DNA of 64,000 bases from Lenzites betulinus (lineage: Eukaryota > Basidiomycota > Agaricomycetes > Polyporales > Polyporaceae): assembly GCA_022264855.1 (NCBI GenBank), contig JABYQU010000039.1, forward strand, positions 186,001 through 250,000. The letters run 5' to 3'. Position 1 is the stretch's first letter; each line of letters starts with the position of its first letter. The translations under genes were made by a program, and so were the position numbers. This document shows, piece after piece, positions 34,333-46,205 of the stretch. The notes below the pieces were generated by a model. The model worked only from the letters and a program-made list of their open reading frames with translations, searched no databases and was not told where the DNA came from.

Positions 34333-37300
34333 ATGGCTCCTCACACTTACTTCTCCGGCCAACCCCTGCCCGTCGCAAAAATGGCAGCGTCCCTCAGCAG
34401 GCCCGTGCAGTCCGTCGACCACCACCCGAAGCTCTTCCACTCGCTGCAGCAGGAGCGCAACTCCGTGCTCAGCTTAGCCGCCGACGATGACAGCATCTAC
34501 ACGGGCAGCCAGGATGGCCAGATCTCCGTACGCTGCGTGCGAGCAAGTAAAATGCGCGCTGCTGATGCGCCATCGGGCAGGTCTGGGACAAGTCCACCTT
34601 CAAGCTCACGGCCGTCCTGAGGGGCCACACGGGCAGCATCCTCGCGCTCGAATACGCCCCTGACAAACACTGGCTCTTCAGCGCCTCAGGTATTTGAGTT
34701 CTCCCCAGAACTGCGCCCCCGCCTTCGCTGACGCAACGCTTCGCAGGCGACAGCACAATTCGCGTGCGTCGCTAATCTGCCTGGGGTCTCGCGCGCTCGC
34801 TGACGGACGCTGAATAATAATCATAATCCCACAGGTCTGGAACACGCGCACGCACACGCCGCTCTACCTCGTGCACCCGCACCTCGAGACGGACTCCGGT
34901 GACCTCTTCTCGCTCGTGTGGTGCGCGCCGCTGCAGACGATCTACGTCGGCTGCCAGAACACGTCCCTGCAGTGGTTCTCGTTCTCGATCCCGACCCTCG
35001 AGCACGCGTCGTTCGGGCTCTCGCTGCCCAGCGACGGCGCGCTCCGCAGCGGGACCTCCACGCCGACGTCCACGGCGACCTCGCGCAAGGCGCACAAGTT
35101 CTTCGACAGCTACCCGCAGTACACAAGGCGCCCCGCGGACCTGGACGCGCGCAACCCGACGTGCGCGTCGTGTCTCCCCTCTTCGGTCTCGGCGTCGAGC
35201 ACGTCGAACACGCTGCCGAGTGCGTCGGCGAGCGGGCTCATCACGCCCCCAAATGACGGGTGCGTGCAGGGCGACCGCATCAAGGCGCCGCTCGCGGTGC
35301 TGCAGGTCCCGCCGGAGTGCGTTGCGTTCTCGGCGCACTATGGGTATGTGTACTGCATGGCGCTCCTGCCGAGCAACCGCGAGGGCTCGGACGACGTGTA
35401 TCATGAGGACGCGCGTGACGGGTCGTTGCAGCTTGTGACGGGCAGCGGCGACTCGACGGTCAAGGTGGGCGCTTCGCGGATTATTTCGAGCGGCGAGAAG
35501 GCGGAGCGCTGATCGTGCTGTGTGTTGTAGCTGTGGCAGCTGCCGAATGGTGGCTCACAGGACGCCGCGCCGAAGCTGCTGCATACGTTTGACTGCAGCG
35601 TTGGGGCGGTTCTCGCCCTTGCGGTGCGCGGTGACACGGTGTATGCGGGCTGTCAGGACGGGCTCGTCAAGGTGTGGGATCTCGAGACGCGGACGCTCGT
35701 CCGCAGACTGTTTGTCGTCGAGGTGCGTCTCCCCAACGCGAGATTGCCCATTGGGCGCGTTGTTGACACGGGCTGTGCGTTCTGGCAGAACGTGGACATC
35801 CTGTCCATGACGATGCTCCACTCTGACTTGTTTGTCTGCTCGGCCAATGGTGATATTCAGGTATGACTGCCATCCGTGCGCTCCGTAGTGAACTTGGCAG
35901 CTCATCGTGTTATAGCGCTGGTCGGGGGCATTCGACCTCGTAGGGTCGTGGCGCGGCCATGAAGGCATCATTCTGTCGTCGATCGTCACTCACGTCCCGG
36001 TCACCGACTCTGCGGAGGAGCAGAACAGCGAGAAGTTCACGCTGGTGACGGGCGGGAACGATGACATGATTAAGGTGCTTATTCCCGGTGTCTTCTCCTG
36101 GGGGAACAGCGACTCAGCTCGCGATCGTTAGGTCTGGGAAGTGGCGCCTCCGAGGTCAGACAAGCATGCCCTATCGGAGCTGAGCAGGTTCAACAACACC
36201 ACGGACATCTCCAAGAGCATCAACGGTACGACATTGTGTATACGATACACGATAGTTGTTACTAATACCGTTGCTAGATATCCTCGTCTACGCACTCACA
36301 AAGTTCGTGGGGATCCCGAGCGTGAGCAACTCCCCAGCGCACAAAGAAGACTGCCGCCAAGCCGCCATCTGGCTCCGCAAATGCTTCACCCAACTCGGCG
36401 CCGAAGCCTCCCTCGTACGTCCTCCTCCCTTCCGCCTCCTCCCCACTCACCCAAGTACTCACCCCGCCCACAGCTCCCAACCGGCGAGACGACGAACCCG
36501 CTCGTGCTCGCCACCTTCCACGGCACGCGCACGGCCCCCCACCGCCCGCGCGTGCTCTTCTACGGGCACTACGACGTGATCCCCGCGCGCCCCGCGGGGT
36601 GGACGTCCGACCCGTTCGTGCTCGCGGGCCGGAACGGGTACCTGTACGGGCGCGGCGCGACGGACAACAAGGGCCCGATCATGGCCGTTGCGTGTGCGGC
36701 GGCGGATTTGTTGGCGCGCCGGGCGCTGGGCGCGGATTTGGTGATGCTTGTTGAGGGGGAGGAGGAGGCGGGGAGTGGGGGCTTCGCGGATGCGGTGCGG
36801 AGGCATAAGGTGAGGGGTTTGGGGGGTGTGGTTGTGCGGAGCTGATTGGGTTGTAGGACGCTATTGGGCACATTGACTCGATTCTTGTCAGGTACTTTGC
36901 ACATCCCTGTTTAAAGGTGGTGGCGATCGTGCTAACGTTTTCCCAGTAACTCGACGTGGATCGCGGAGGATACGCCGTGCATAACCTACGGCCTGCGCGG
37001 TGTCGTACACTGTAATGTGGAGGTGAGCCTCATCTCCTTGGCATATCCTTCAGCTGTTGAGCGTATCATGGCAGATTGCGAACGACGGGCCGGACCTTCA
37101 TTCAGGCGTCGACGGAGGAGCAGCGCGCGAGCCGATGCTAGACATGTAAGTCGCTCAGCACCCCGAAATCCAAATCACGCCTGACGCGCTCGGCCAGGGT
37201 CAAGCTTCTGGGAACACTGACGGACGAGAGCAACCGCGTCGCCATCCCTGACTTCTGTACGTCGCATCTTGCATCGCGCATCGCCCTAGGGAGACTGAGA

Positions 37301-38166
37301 GCTCCGCAGACGATCGTGTGCGGCCGCTCACGGAGGAGGAACGGCAGCTGTATAAGGTGCTCTCGAGTGTCACGCAGACTCCTGCGTCTTTGTTGGCGGC
37401 ACGGTGGCGAGAGCCGTCGCTGACGGTGCATAACGTCGAAGTATCTGGGCCTAGGAGTGCGTATTTCCTCACACACTAGACCACACCTAGTCCTGACAGT
37501 CTATTTTAAAGACTCGACGGTCATCCCGTCCAAGGTTAGAGCGCATATTTCGGTGCGCATCGTGCCGGACCAGGACCTGGAGTCGATCGCGGCCTCGGTG
37601 CAAGAGCACATCCGGGACCAGTTCAGGCGCATGAAGTCGCCGAACAAACTGAATGTGTGTACCTTGTTGATGTCCTAGACTCTTCCGCCAGGAGACACGC
37701 TAAAACTTGCTCTGCAGGTCACGATTGACCAGACGGCCGATTGGTGGCTGGGTAGCCTCGACGACCCGTGGTTCCACGCGCTCGAGAGCGCAGTCAAGGA
37801 TGAGTGGGGCGTCGACCCGCTGCGCATCAGGGAGGGAGGGGTGCGTTATGTTGCATCTAATCCTCTCGTCTTCCGCAATGCTGATCAGGTTACGCGTAGT
37901 CGATCCCCTCTGTCCCATACTTGGAGAAGGAATTCTCCTGCCACGCACTTCATCTCCCATTAGGCCAAAGCACGGTACGTGCCGCCGCCGTTTCCGTTTC
38001 CCAATAGCTATTCGTGTGCTCACGTTGTTTTTAGGACCAAGCACATCTTCCAGACGAACGCATATCGTTGTCGAATCTGCGTCGGGGCAAGCGCGTCGTA
38101 GAGAGGTTCCTTGCGAACGTCGCAAGCACCCCCGCACCGTCTCCTGTGCAGCAGGATCCCTCGTAG
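34333..38166 (+). CDS. DUG2: DUG2-like protein: WD40 repeats plus M20 peptidase, glutathione degradation
   Basis: About 15 short introns. The N-terminal half is a WD40 propeller: blades end in VWDKST, VWNTRT, LWQLPN, VWDLET and VWEVAP, with GHTGSILALEY and TGSGDSTVK. The C-terminal half is an M20-family metallopeptidase: FYGHYDVIPA (metal His and Asp), GRGATDNKGP (bridging Asp), EGEEEAGSGG (catalytic and metal Glu), ITYGLRGVVH and DLHSGVDGG, ending near DPS. The pairing of WD40 and M20 is that of yeast Dug2, which with the amidotransferase Dug3 opens the gamma-glutamyl bond of glutathione; Dug1 then splits Cys-Gly. The protein is cytosolic by family. A long Ser/Thr-rich insert lies in the propeller. 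The frame looks intact. Confidence 0.88.
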
Positions 38167-38340
38167 TATATGTTTAGGAACATCGGACTGAGAACGTTCG
38201 TATCGGAGATTATGATGTAACCAAGGATGTATTGCACGGCCTAATATGACGTTGACAAATATCTGGGATGCCTGGCAGTCACCAGATCGCTACTTGTGCA
38301 GAACAGAATAACTTCTAGCAGATTATCGTCAGCATGGTGT

Positions 38341-38553
38341 TCAAATGAACGGGTGACATGAGAAGAGATCAGGGCCCTCAAGCGTATAAAGAGGACCAGG
38401 GTAGGTTGTCGTCTGCAAGATCCGACTGGTGCACAGCAAAAGCTCATCACTATAACCCGGAAGAAACAGCATACTCACAGAAAACACGATAAACAGCAAC
38501 ACGACGAACAGAGCGGGGGAGTCAATCAAGAGCAGGAAGGTGGACGCGAGCAT
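38341..38553 (-). CDS. Possible small single-span membrane protein
   Basis: From the ATG at 38553 the frame encodes MLASTFLLLIDSPALFVVLL followed by more hydrophobic residues, one membrane segment. It may be read through to the stop at 38341, or spliced by an in-frame GTGAGT...TTGCAG intron of about 65 nt, giving about 48 residues. The gene would converge on DUG2 and diverge from the gene at 38720. No family is recognised; it may be chance. Confidence 0.3.
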   Translation of the reverse strand: MLASTFLLLIDSPALFVVLLFIVFSVSMLFLPGYSDELLLCTSRILQTTTYPGPLYTLEGPDLFSCHPFI

Positions 38554-38719
38554 CGTCCAAATTTCTTCCGTCTCTTTTGTAGCACGCCGAACAAACTTGT
38601 ACAAACACACTCAACGAGCGCCTAACTGATGCTTGGGCGTGTTTGTTTCCGGTGGCGGATGAGCGCGGACTTGGGAAATTCCTGGCGCGCCCGGAGACGT
38701 CTGCTCGCTGTCCCTCACG

Positions 38720-39842
38720 ATGGCCAACGTCCTAGCCTCTGTACACCGCGCACTGCGGCCATCTCTCTCTGGTGTGCGTATAACGCGGCAGTGCCGCTCT
38801 AATTTGCGCGTGCGCACGTTGCACGCATCCCCTGTCGGTATGTCTGTTGCGTACTGCAAACAGTCCGCTGAGCTTACCACCCGTTATACGTGCAGCGCTC
38901 AAGAAAAAGACAAACTCATCCGCGTCTGAAACGGACGATCTATTTGGCGAAGAGGAGGACGATTCGCTCTTCTCAGATGACCTCTTCAGCGGGTCCAAGG
39001 AGCAGCGCAAGCCCTCACACGTCGATGCAGCCAAGTCGACGGACATCCCCCCACACAATCCCTCCGTGCCTGCGCCGCGCGACTATGACCGGGACGCACG
39101 CTTCGAGGAGATCTACCAGTTTGCGAAGAGCTGCATAGCGGACAAGAGCGAGCCTGCGCGGCAGGTGCGCACCTCGGCGTGGGCCCACCTGTTCTCTCTC
39201 GCGACCACACCGGAGCAGCTGGAACGCGTGACGGAGCTGTTCCCCAAGTGGCGAGACGCACGGAGAACGTTCCGCCCAACTACCTCGGAGCAATTTGCCC
39301 GTGAGTGCGTTCCGTTGCGGTCCCTGCGCGTCTGCTAACATAACCATGGTGAACCAGGACGCTGCGCGGAACTCGAATGCCCGCAGCTCGCCGTGAAGGT
39401 GTTTGGCGATCACTCCAAGTACGGGCTCGACATGACACAGGAAGCTGCTCGCACTGTCTTGCACGCCCTCCACCTCAAGCACCCCTTGGAGGACACAATC
39501 ACGCTCGCCGCGCTCTTCAGCGTGTACAACCTCCCGCCAGTGTCCTCAGACCTGATCAGCAGCGCGCTGCTCCTGACCGCGTGCTTCAAGCACGCTTCGG
39601 AGGAGTCTCTCGCTGTCGCGCGCGCACTCGTCTCTCCGCTACAGCAGCTGCTCGAGAAGACGGAGCCCGAGACCATGGCGCTCCGGGATGTAGATCACGG
39701 CACGCCTGCGGAAAAGCAGAAGCGGTGGCTCGCGTGGACGCTGAAGAAGGTCGAGAAGGCACTGCAGGGCGAGGAGCGGGACGTGGCGTGGCTCACGCAA
39801 TGGCGCGTGGCGAGTGGGTATGCGGGATACACAGGCCTGTAG
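38720..39842 (+). CDS. Predicted mitochondrial helical protein, family not recognised
   Basis: Three exons with introns at about 38839-38895 and 39301-39357, roughly 335 residues. The N-terminus (RSNLRVRTLHASPV, Arg-rich, no acidic residues) looks like a mitochondrial presequence. An acidic Ser/Asp patch (SETDDLFGEEEDD) follows, then a predominantly helical region: RTSAWAHLFSL, VTELFPKWRDARR, ELECPQLAVKVFGDHSKYGL, HALHLKHPLEDTITLAALFS. The spacing of hydrophobic helices suggests TPR/PPR-like repeats, as in proteins of mitochondrial ribosomes or RNA metabolism. That is inference; I cannot name the family. The frame is intact to the TAG at 39840. Confidence 0.65.
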
Positions 39843-40403
39843 CGATCGTTTCTTTCCGTATGGTAATACGCCACATTAATCACGCTAGCTCCTGGTACGC
39901 TGTGCTGGGCGTAAGGAGCATCTAGCCCTTGGCAGTCCGAGCGCGCTGGGGCGGGCGTCGGGGTCGGCCCGACACAGACCGACACGTGTGTGTCCTTCCG
40001 TGTTTCCTGCAGTGATTCTGAGTCCGTGATCCCGCCCTGGATCACGGTGTTGGTGCGAGTGGTGGCTTGGTACAGATGTGTTTACCAGCGGCGATAGGAA
40101 CGGCTTTGCGGTAGCGTGGGGCCCTGCAGCCCGAGGCAGCCCGCCGTGCGTGATTTGTCTAACCTGGATGTCGCATCCACCACCGCTCGGATCGCCCTGG
40201 CTGAACCTTGCAGTATATGACATGCGCGTCCCGGGCGGGCGGCACTCCCGCTCGAGATCGCACACTACGTACGCATACATAGCTGCCCTTCCGTCGCGTA
40301 CGCACCACGGCCCCCGACCGCGCACCCTATAACTTATAAGTCCTGGCGCCCAGCCGCGCCCCCGCACTTCCCATCCCCTCCCACCATCCTGTATCTACAC
40401 GCC
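39843..40403. other. Intergenic region before epoxide hydrolase 1
   Basis: About 560 bp, no gene supported. It contains the likely core promoter of the next gene. Confidence 0.5.
40328..40340 (+). promoter_or_regulatory. TATA-like double box of epoxide hydrolase 1
   Basis: TATAACTTATAAG, 63-76 bp before the ATG at 40404. A CT-rich run lies between box and ATG. Confidence 0.5.
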
Positions 40404-42036
40404 ATGGCGCCCGCAGCCGACACGGAGACGCCCTTCACACTCGCGGTGCCCGACAGCGCGCTCGAGCTGCTGCGCGCGAAGCTCGCGCTCACGCGCCTCC
40501 CCGACGAGCTCGACGGCGCGGGCTGGGAGTACGGCGCGCCGCTCGCGGACGTGCGCCGCCTCGTCGCGCGCTGGCAGGACGCGTTCGATTGGCGCGCGCA
40601 CGAGAACGCGATCAACGACGCGCTCCCCATGTTCACACGGCCGCTCGCCGTCGACGGCCATGGTACGCTCGACGTGCACTATGTGCATAAGCGCAGCGAG
40701 GTTCCGAATGCGATCCCGCTGCTCTTTGTGCATGGGTGTGAGTACCTGTTCTTCGATTTGGGGTGGGGACGCGCGGGCTGACGCTCGGTAGGGCCAGGAC
40801 ACTTTTTGGAGGTCCGGAAGGTGCTTCCGCTTTTGACGGCGGCGTCGCCGGAGCATCCTAGTTTTCACGTGGTAGCTGTTAGCCTGCCTGGGTACGGGTT
40901 CTCGGAGGCACCGAGGAAACCAGGCTTCTCAGGGAAACAATATGCTGAGGTACGTCTCGAGCATGCTAGTAGCTACGCCACCATCACACGCGCTGACCCA
41001 CTGCGAAGCTATTCAATAAGCTTATGCTGTCTCTGGGATATGAAGAATATGGTGAGTGGCAGACGGCGTGTCATAGTTTTCATAGCTCACCGGCCCGTCT
41101 TGTTCTGCTTGCAGTGTATCAAGGAGGGGACTGGGGACATATGGTAAGCTCTACGATTCATCTGTTTTGAAGTGACCGGCTCAAGAACCGCGGTCATAAA
41201 GCTCGGGGCATACACTGCTGTTCAGTGCGGACCCAAGAATCTGAAAGCGTGGCACACGAATATTCCTGTGTACGTCGTCGGTTGGCATCGGCCTCCTCTG
41301 CGAACCGGCTGACGGTGGCGGCGTTCGTAGGTCCGAGCAGCCCACTTTATGGTCGCACCCTCTCGCGTACCTGAAGAGTCTGCTTCCATATGACCAGAAA
41401 ACACTTGAAGGGCTACAGGCAACTGGCCTGTATCGTATGAAGGGGTTGGGGTACATGATCCAGCAGGCAACAAAGCCACAGACGATAGGATACAGCCTTG
41501 CGGACTCTCCTGCAGGGCTGCTGGCGTGGGTGTACGAGAAGCTTGTAGCATGGTCGGATGACTATCCATGGACGGATGATGAAGGTTCGCCTGTCTGACG
41601 TTCGTGCTCGGAAGTGATGCTGATGTATGGTGGAACAGTGCTTGAATGGGTGTCGATTTACTGGTTCTCGCGGTCAGGCCCTGCGGCGACGCTGAGGATC
41701 TACTACGAGATGACGGCCGGAAACACGCAGGACATCCTCAAGGGCGCGAAGGGTCCTACGGTACCGGTCGGGCTGTCGTATTTCCCGCAAGAGGTATTCC
41801 GGCTACCGAAGTCGTACGTGTTCTTTAGCTGCGTTTGCGTACTCGCATGCTAAATAGCCGTGCTTGACAGATGGGCACACACGCTCGGCAAAATCGTATT
41901 CGTCGCAGAGCACGGGAAAGGCGGACATTTTGCAGCACACGAGCAGCCCGAGGCGCTGGTAGGAGACGTGCGGAAGATGTTCGGTAAGGGCGGTGGTGCG
42001 TATGGGGTCGTTCCCGGTAAAGACGGATATGCGTAG
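40404..42036 (+). CDS. Epoxide hydrolase 1 (EHN domain plus alpha/beta hydrolase)
   Basis: N-terminal epoxide hydrolase domain ([20 protein letters not shown], then [10 protein letters not shown] and [20 protein letters not shown]), oxyanion-region HGWPGHF and [11 protein letters not shown], and nucleophile motif GGDWG with the catalytic Asp. The cap region holds [21 protein letters not shown], and the catalytic His lies in [11 protein letters not shown] near the end. This is the layout of microsomal-type (EPHX1-like) epoxide hydrolases, which open epoxides to diols through an Asp-ester intermediate, for detoxification or secondary metabolism. About seven introns; the stop is at 42034-42036. 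The protein is strongly similar to the gene at 49553-51262. Both end in KDGY plus one residue. Confidence 0.85.
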
Positions 42037-42470
42037 CGAGATGCGATGAATTTCTCAAGGGAAGAAATATAGCACGACAGTACCGTACTTAGTGGTGGTA
42101 ATATTATACTCACATCGTTATCCAGAGCTGGAAACGAAGAGCACACTGTCCAGAGCTTGTTCAGCCACGTCGACGCCGTGGGGCCGCCACCGGACTTGAC
42201 TTCAGCTCTATTCACTGAGAACAGCAACTGCCACGCACGTTGTTATTCTAGTCTGAGTTTCTCTCTCCGTGCTCGTTGATGCGTACCACCATGAGTGTTT
42301 CTGTTAATACTTGCGCTTCTTACTCGGCGAACATTATACCTCGGTTTCAACCCGTGGGAACCGCGTGACCGCGACGCCCAAGCGCTCGCACGAACACTCC
42401 TAGACGCTCCTCCAACCTGCCCCAGTCCTTTATCCTCTGCCCTCTCTCGCCATCCGCTGGACCGGCCGTG
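42037..42470. other. Intergenic region epoxide hydrolase 1 / FunK1 E
   Basis: About 430 bp. No gene or repeat supported; it holds the FunK1 E promoter by position. Confidence 0.5.
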
Positions 42471-45068
42471 ATGGACGTTCTGGACGGCAGCGGCCCTCAA
42501 CGTGTCTACGATGCTCCCATGGCTCTAAACTCTGATCTCTCCGCCACTGCCGGACTCGATCCCGCATATGCACTCGCCCGACACAGACGGCTTCTCTACG
42601 ACCTCAGAACATCCATCGTGGGACCCCTCTCGGTCCCCGCATTCCTGAAAAACGTTGTGGGCAGACCATACAAAGGCATTGTCGGACCGACGCGACTCTC
42701 TGCCACTAACGCGTTCAGATCCGTACCCCCCACCGCGGACACCGTCGAGCAAATCATGGAACCGCTCGTACGTGGACTGACCTTCTCCACGGACCGTCCC
42801 TCTGACCCTGCGGAATAGCTTGTCGCACTGAACAGGCGGACAACGCACAGGTCTCGCTGTCCGGGCTTCGTCTTCGAGAACACAGCTCGCCGTAGCACGC
42901 ATCCGCACCGTCCTGGGTTCGCCAAACCACACATTTCCTGCCTCACACGACGTAACGTCGAAGTTGTGCAGCGTTTGGATAGGCACTCCCGCTCGGAGCT
43001 TGGATACGCCGAACTATTCATTCAGGTCACTGCCAACGCCACACACGACTACTTTACTGATCCCCCTCCTGGACTGACCGCAGAGCACCGCGCTGCCTTC
43101 GACTTCGTCACTCGCTGGGAAGACCGCGACACGAGAAAGAAAGTCGAGGACGCGTTTGCGTTACACGCCGCTTTCGCCACGGAGGTGTTCGCGCGCCAGC
43201 ACCGCAACGGATACCACTCGATTGCCATGACAGGTTCTCGCGCACGGCTCCTGCACTGGGATCGAGCCGGCTGCATTGTCTCCGAATCTTTCGATATTCG
43301 CGAGCATCCCGAACATTTGTGTGAATTCCTTTGGCGGTTTGCGCAAACTTCTGATGCAATGCGCGGTCACGACACCACCGTGTGGCCGGCGACGCTGGAG
43401 CAGGAAGAGCGGTTCAGAGACGTCGTGCGGGAGCACGTCCGTTCCCAGCTCGAGCTTGAGGGAGAAGCTCTTGACAAAGCCGTGAGTAAACACTACTGCC
43501 CCGGACGTACGGCCGTGGTAGGAATATACCCACAAGGACAACCCATCTCCCATAATGTCGTCGGGCAATATATCATATCTCGCCCAGTGGTCTCTCCACT
43601 CTCGCTCGTAAGCCGGGGCACGAGGGGTTACTGGGCGGTTGAAAGCGCTTCTTCGCGTTTGGTATTTCTCAAGGACACCTGGCACATCGTATCAGAAGGG
43701 ACCGGGACCGTAGAGGGGACCATTCTGGGGCATTTAAACGACCTTGGGGTGCGCAACATTCCGACCCTGTATGCCCATGGCGATGTGCCCGAGTATGTTT
43801 CACCAGAGGATAGCAGTGGCAAGTGCCTTCTTACGACCTGCCTCGTCACGTCGCTCACCAGCATGTATAGATGTAATCTGGCAGACCACGATCACGGGCG
43901 AAGTCGCACAGAAGTGTGGGACATGCTGTGTTGCCGGCAAGGCCCCTTCTGTCACAGATCAACAACGCTATCGCCTGGCTGTACGCACTGTCGGCTATGG
44001 TCTGTCTACGCTCCGGGGCACGGAAGAACTACTTCACGGCACATATGGTGCATTCGTCGGTACGTGTCCCACAAATCGGAGTCGGAAGTAACATTCTCAG
44101 GTGGATACTGTAGCTATGAAGGACGCTCTCGACAAGGCTTCTCTGATCCACCGAGACATCAGTCTTGCCAATATCATTCTAGTCAAAGTTCCTGGACAAG
44201 ATATCCGTCAAGGATACCTCATTGACTGGGAGACGTCTGCTCTGGTCGATGACGAGGGAGCTGCCCTCGCAGCTGGGCGAGCGGTGCGTCAGCGCTGCAA
44301 CCTGACGGGTCTGTATCTACTTGCCGTACTGACTCAGCAGTTCAGGGGACATGGTACTTCATGTCTGCACGCATGCTCGACTTGGACGGAGCGAAAGAAA
44401 AGCAGAATTTCCTGGATGACATGGAGTCCCTCGTCCATGTGATCGCCTACGCCGCTCTGCTCTACCTCCCTCATCTTCTCCTGGAGAAGGAAGAACTTCT
44501 CGAAATAATCCGGCGGTATTTCGAGTTAGTCTACGATCAGAGCTACAACGCTGCCCATGGAGGCGACTTCAAAGTGGCCAACTCTTATACCCAAGTGATG
44601 TTCAAGACCGCCGGGTTCACGAGCGAAGCTTTGATGGAGTGGCTCATGAGTATGGCCAAATTACAGCGTCCCAGGCTAGGGGGTTCTACGGAGTTCGGAG
44701 AACAATGGACTCCCGAGCACGTTGACGCGTTTTGGTCGGACTTCCTGAAGACTCGGTCATTGGAGCGCGACAACCGCATCGTGCACGACATCACCAAGAC
44801 AGAATATCGAGACTACTCCGAGCTATCGAAGACGCTCTCAGTCGCGCCGATACCGCCGCCGACGGGCAAGCGCCGCGCTGTAGACCGTCCTTCGAATGAC
44901 CGCATTGCGAAGCGTCGGCGATCCCTCCGGTCGCAGGATGCAGCTGGACCGCGGCCCACCGATATCGTTTCGTCGCGCATTGTAGACGGACGGCGTCGCA
45001 GCGAGCGCATCAGGACTCTACAGGATTGCCCCCGCTCGAATCCGACTATTGCGTCTGCCCCGCGGTGA
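42471..45068 (+). CDS. FunK1 fungal-type protein kinase, copy E, intact
   Basis: Exons 42471-42767, 42819-43818, 43871-44059, 44114-44283 and 44346-45068, 792 residues. The first four exons have exactly the lengths of copy F (297, 1000, 189, 170). Signatures: VFLKDTW, HRDISLANI and GYLIDWE. The N-terminal block reads VYDAPMALN...VGPLSVPAFLKN. The tail carries AKRRRSLR and GRRRSERIRTLQ. The second intron is best read with a GCAAGT donor at 43819 (GC-AG), which keeps the 1000-nt exon; a weaker GTGGCA donor three bases earlier is also in phase. No stop or shift is seen, so the gene looks functional. It is most like F, its tandem neighbour in the same orientation, and like the broken copy C. Confidence 0.88.
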
Positions 45069-46205
45069 GCCTCATATTCGTCTTTTATCGCGGTTCGGCA
45101 CAAAGGATATTGTCGCAGGGGGCCCTTGCGCCCCAATGATCGCTTCGTCCACCTGGTTTACTATTATCAATTCGTTCTGCTTTCGCTTTCGGCGTCTTAT
45201 ACGCTATAGCTACCCATCTTGCATTCATTCTAGCGCCATCAGTGCTATGCTGCCGACCTCCTCATGTTAACCAGCCTTGGTTTGCCCGCACTGAGACAAT
45301 TCGCACATGCGTAGTATATTATAACTGTATGTTTATGTTTAGCATATTCCCCTCGATACTCTCACTCAGTAGGCTATGTGTGTTCACAAGAGGTAAGCTG
45401 GCGTACTCGATATGTTAGCGCCTCAAACAGGCTTTCAGACTCCGGTCGTCAGTACGTGCTGAATCGCGGACTCGGATAGCAGGACCTGGCTTGCCCGCCC
45501 TCCTCCCCATCTGCCATTCTTCCTACCCGCAACCTTGCGTCGGAGACCATGGGCGATACCGCCCTCGGAGACTCGAATTCACCTAAATCTCAAGCTGGAT
45601 CCGAATTATATGATCCCCTCGATGAGCTCTACATCTGTACGTCTATGCCCCCCAGGGCGGCCCAAGTGTCTAAGTAACGATTATAATTGATGATGATGCA
45701 CTACTTGTCGTGAGGTTCTGCCGTACGGGAGGGGAATGAGAGCAAACGATAGGCATGTTCCGTAAGTTCCCGTGCAGGCCCAACAAGTGTTTGTCTAGGC
45801 CAGCGCCGCAGCGGGGTCATGAGGATGTAGGTGTTCTTGAGGACGTCGTCAGCGTTCAGACGAAGAAGCTCTAAACACAATGACCATCTATCCTGGTTGC
45901 CGCCTATGCGGCAGCTGTGCCTAACGGCTCATGCACGCATCCGGTCAGCGGGGTCTTGTGCGAGGCCTTCCAGCCGCTCAGTACGTCATCTAGGATGCAA
46001 CAAAAAGCCAAGACAACAAGCAAAGAGATTGTAAGTACAAGGCGACCCGTTCACGCTGCCAGCAAGCACTGAGTTGCACGAGCCGTGGGATGATATTCAA
46101 GTACGCAGCCACAATTTAGCGCTTAGCGCTAGGACGCCACACCTTACCTCTGACCCACTTCTCAGAGCTTCTCAGGCCTCGACATTCACCGGTTTCTGAG
46201 CAACA
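45069..46205. other. Intergenic region between tandem FunK1 E and F
   Basis: 1.1 kb. The only coding trace is the short BTB-like exon at 45549. No transposon ends were recognised. Confidence 0.5.
45549..45636 (+). pseudogene. Possible first-exon remnant of a BTB/POZ protein
   Basis: ATG-initiated 29-codon stretch ending ELYDPLDELYI, directly followed by a good donor (GTACGT). Basidiomycete BTB proteins often begin with a short exon of this kind ending in DELYI before the BTB core. No continuing exon is seen downstream, so it would be a fragment. Weak evidence. Confidence 0.25.
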
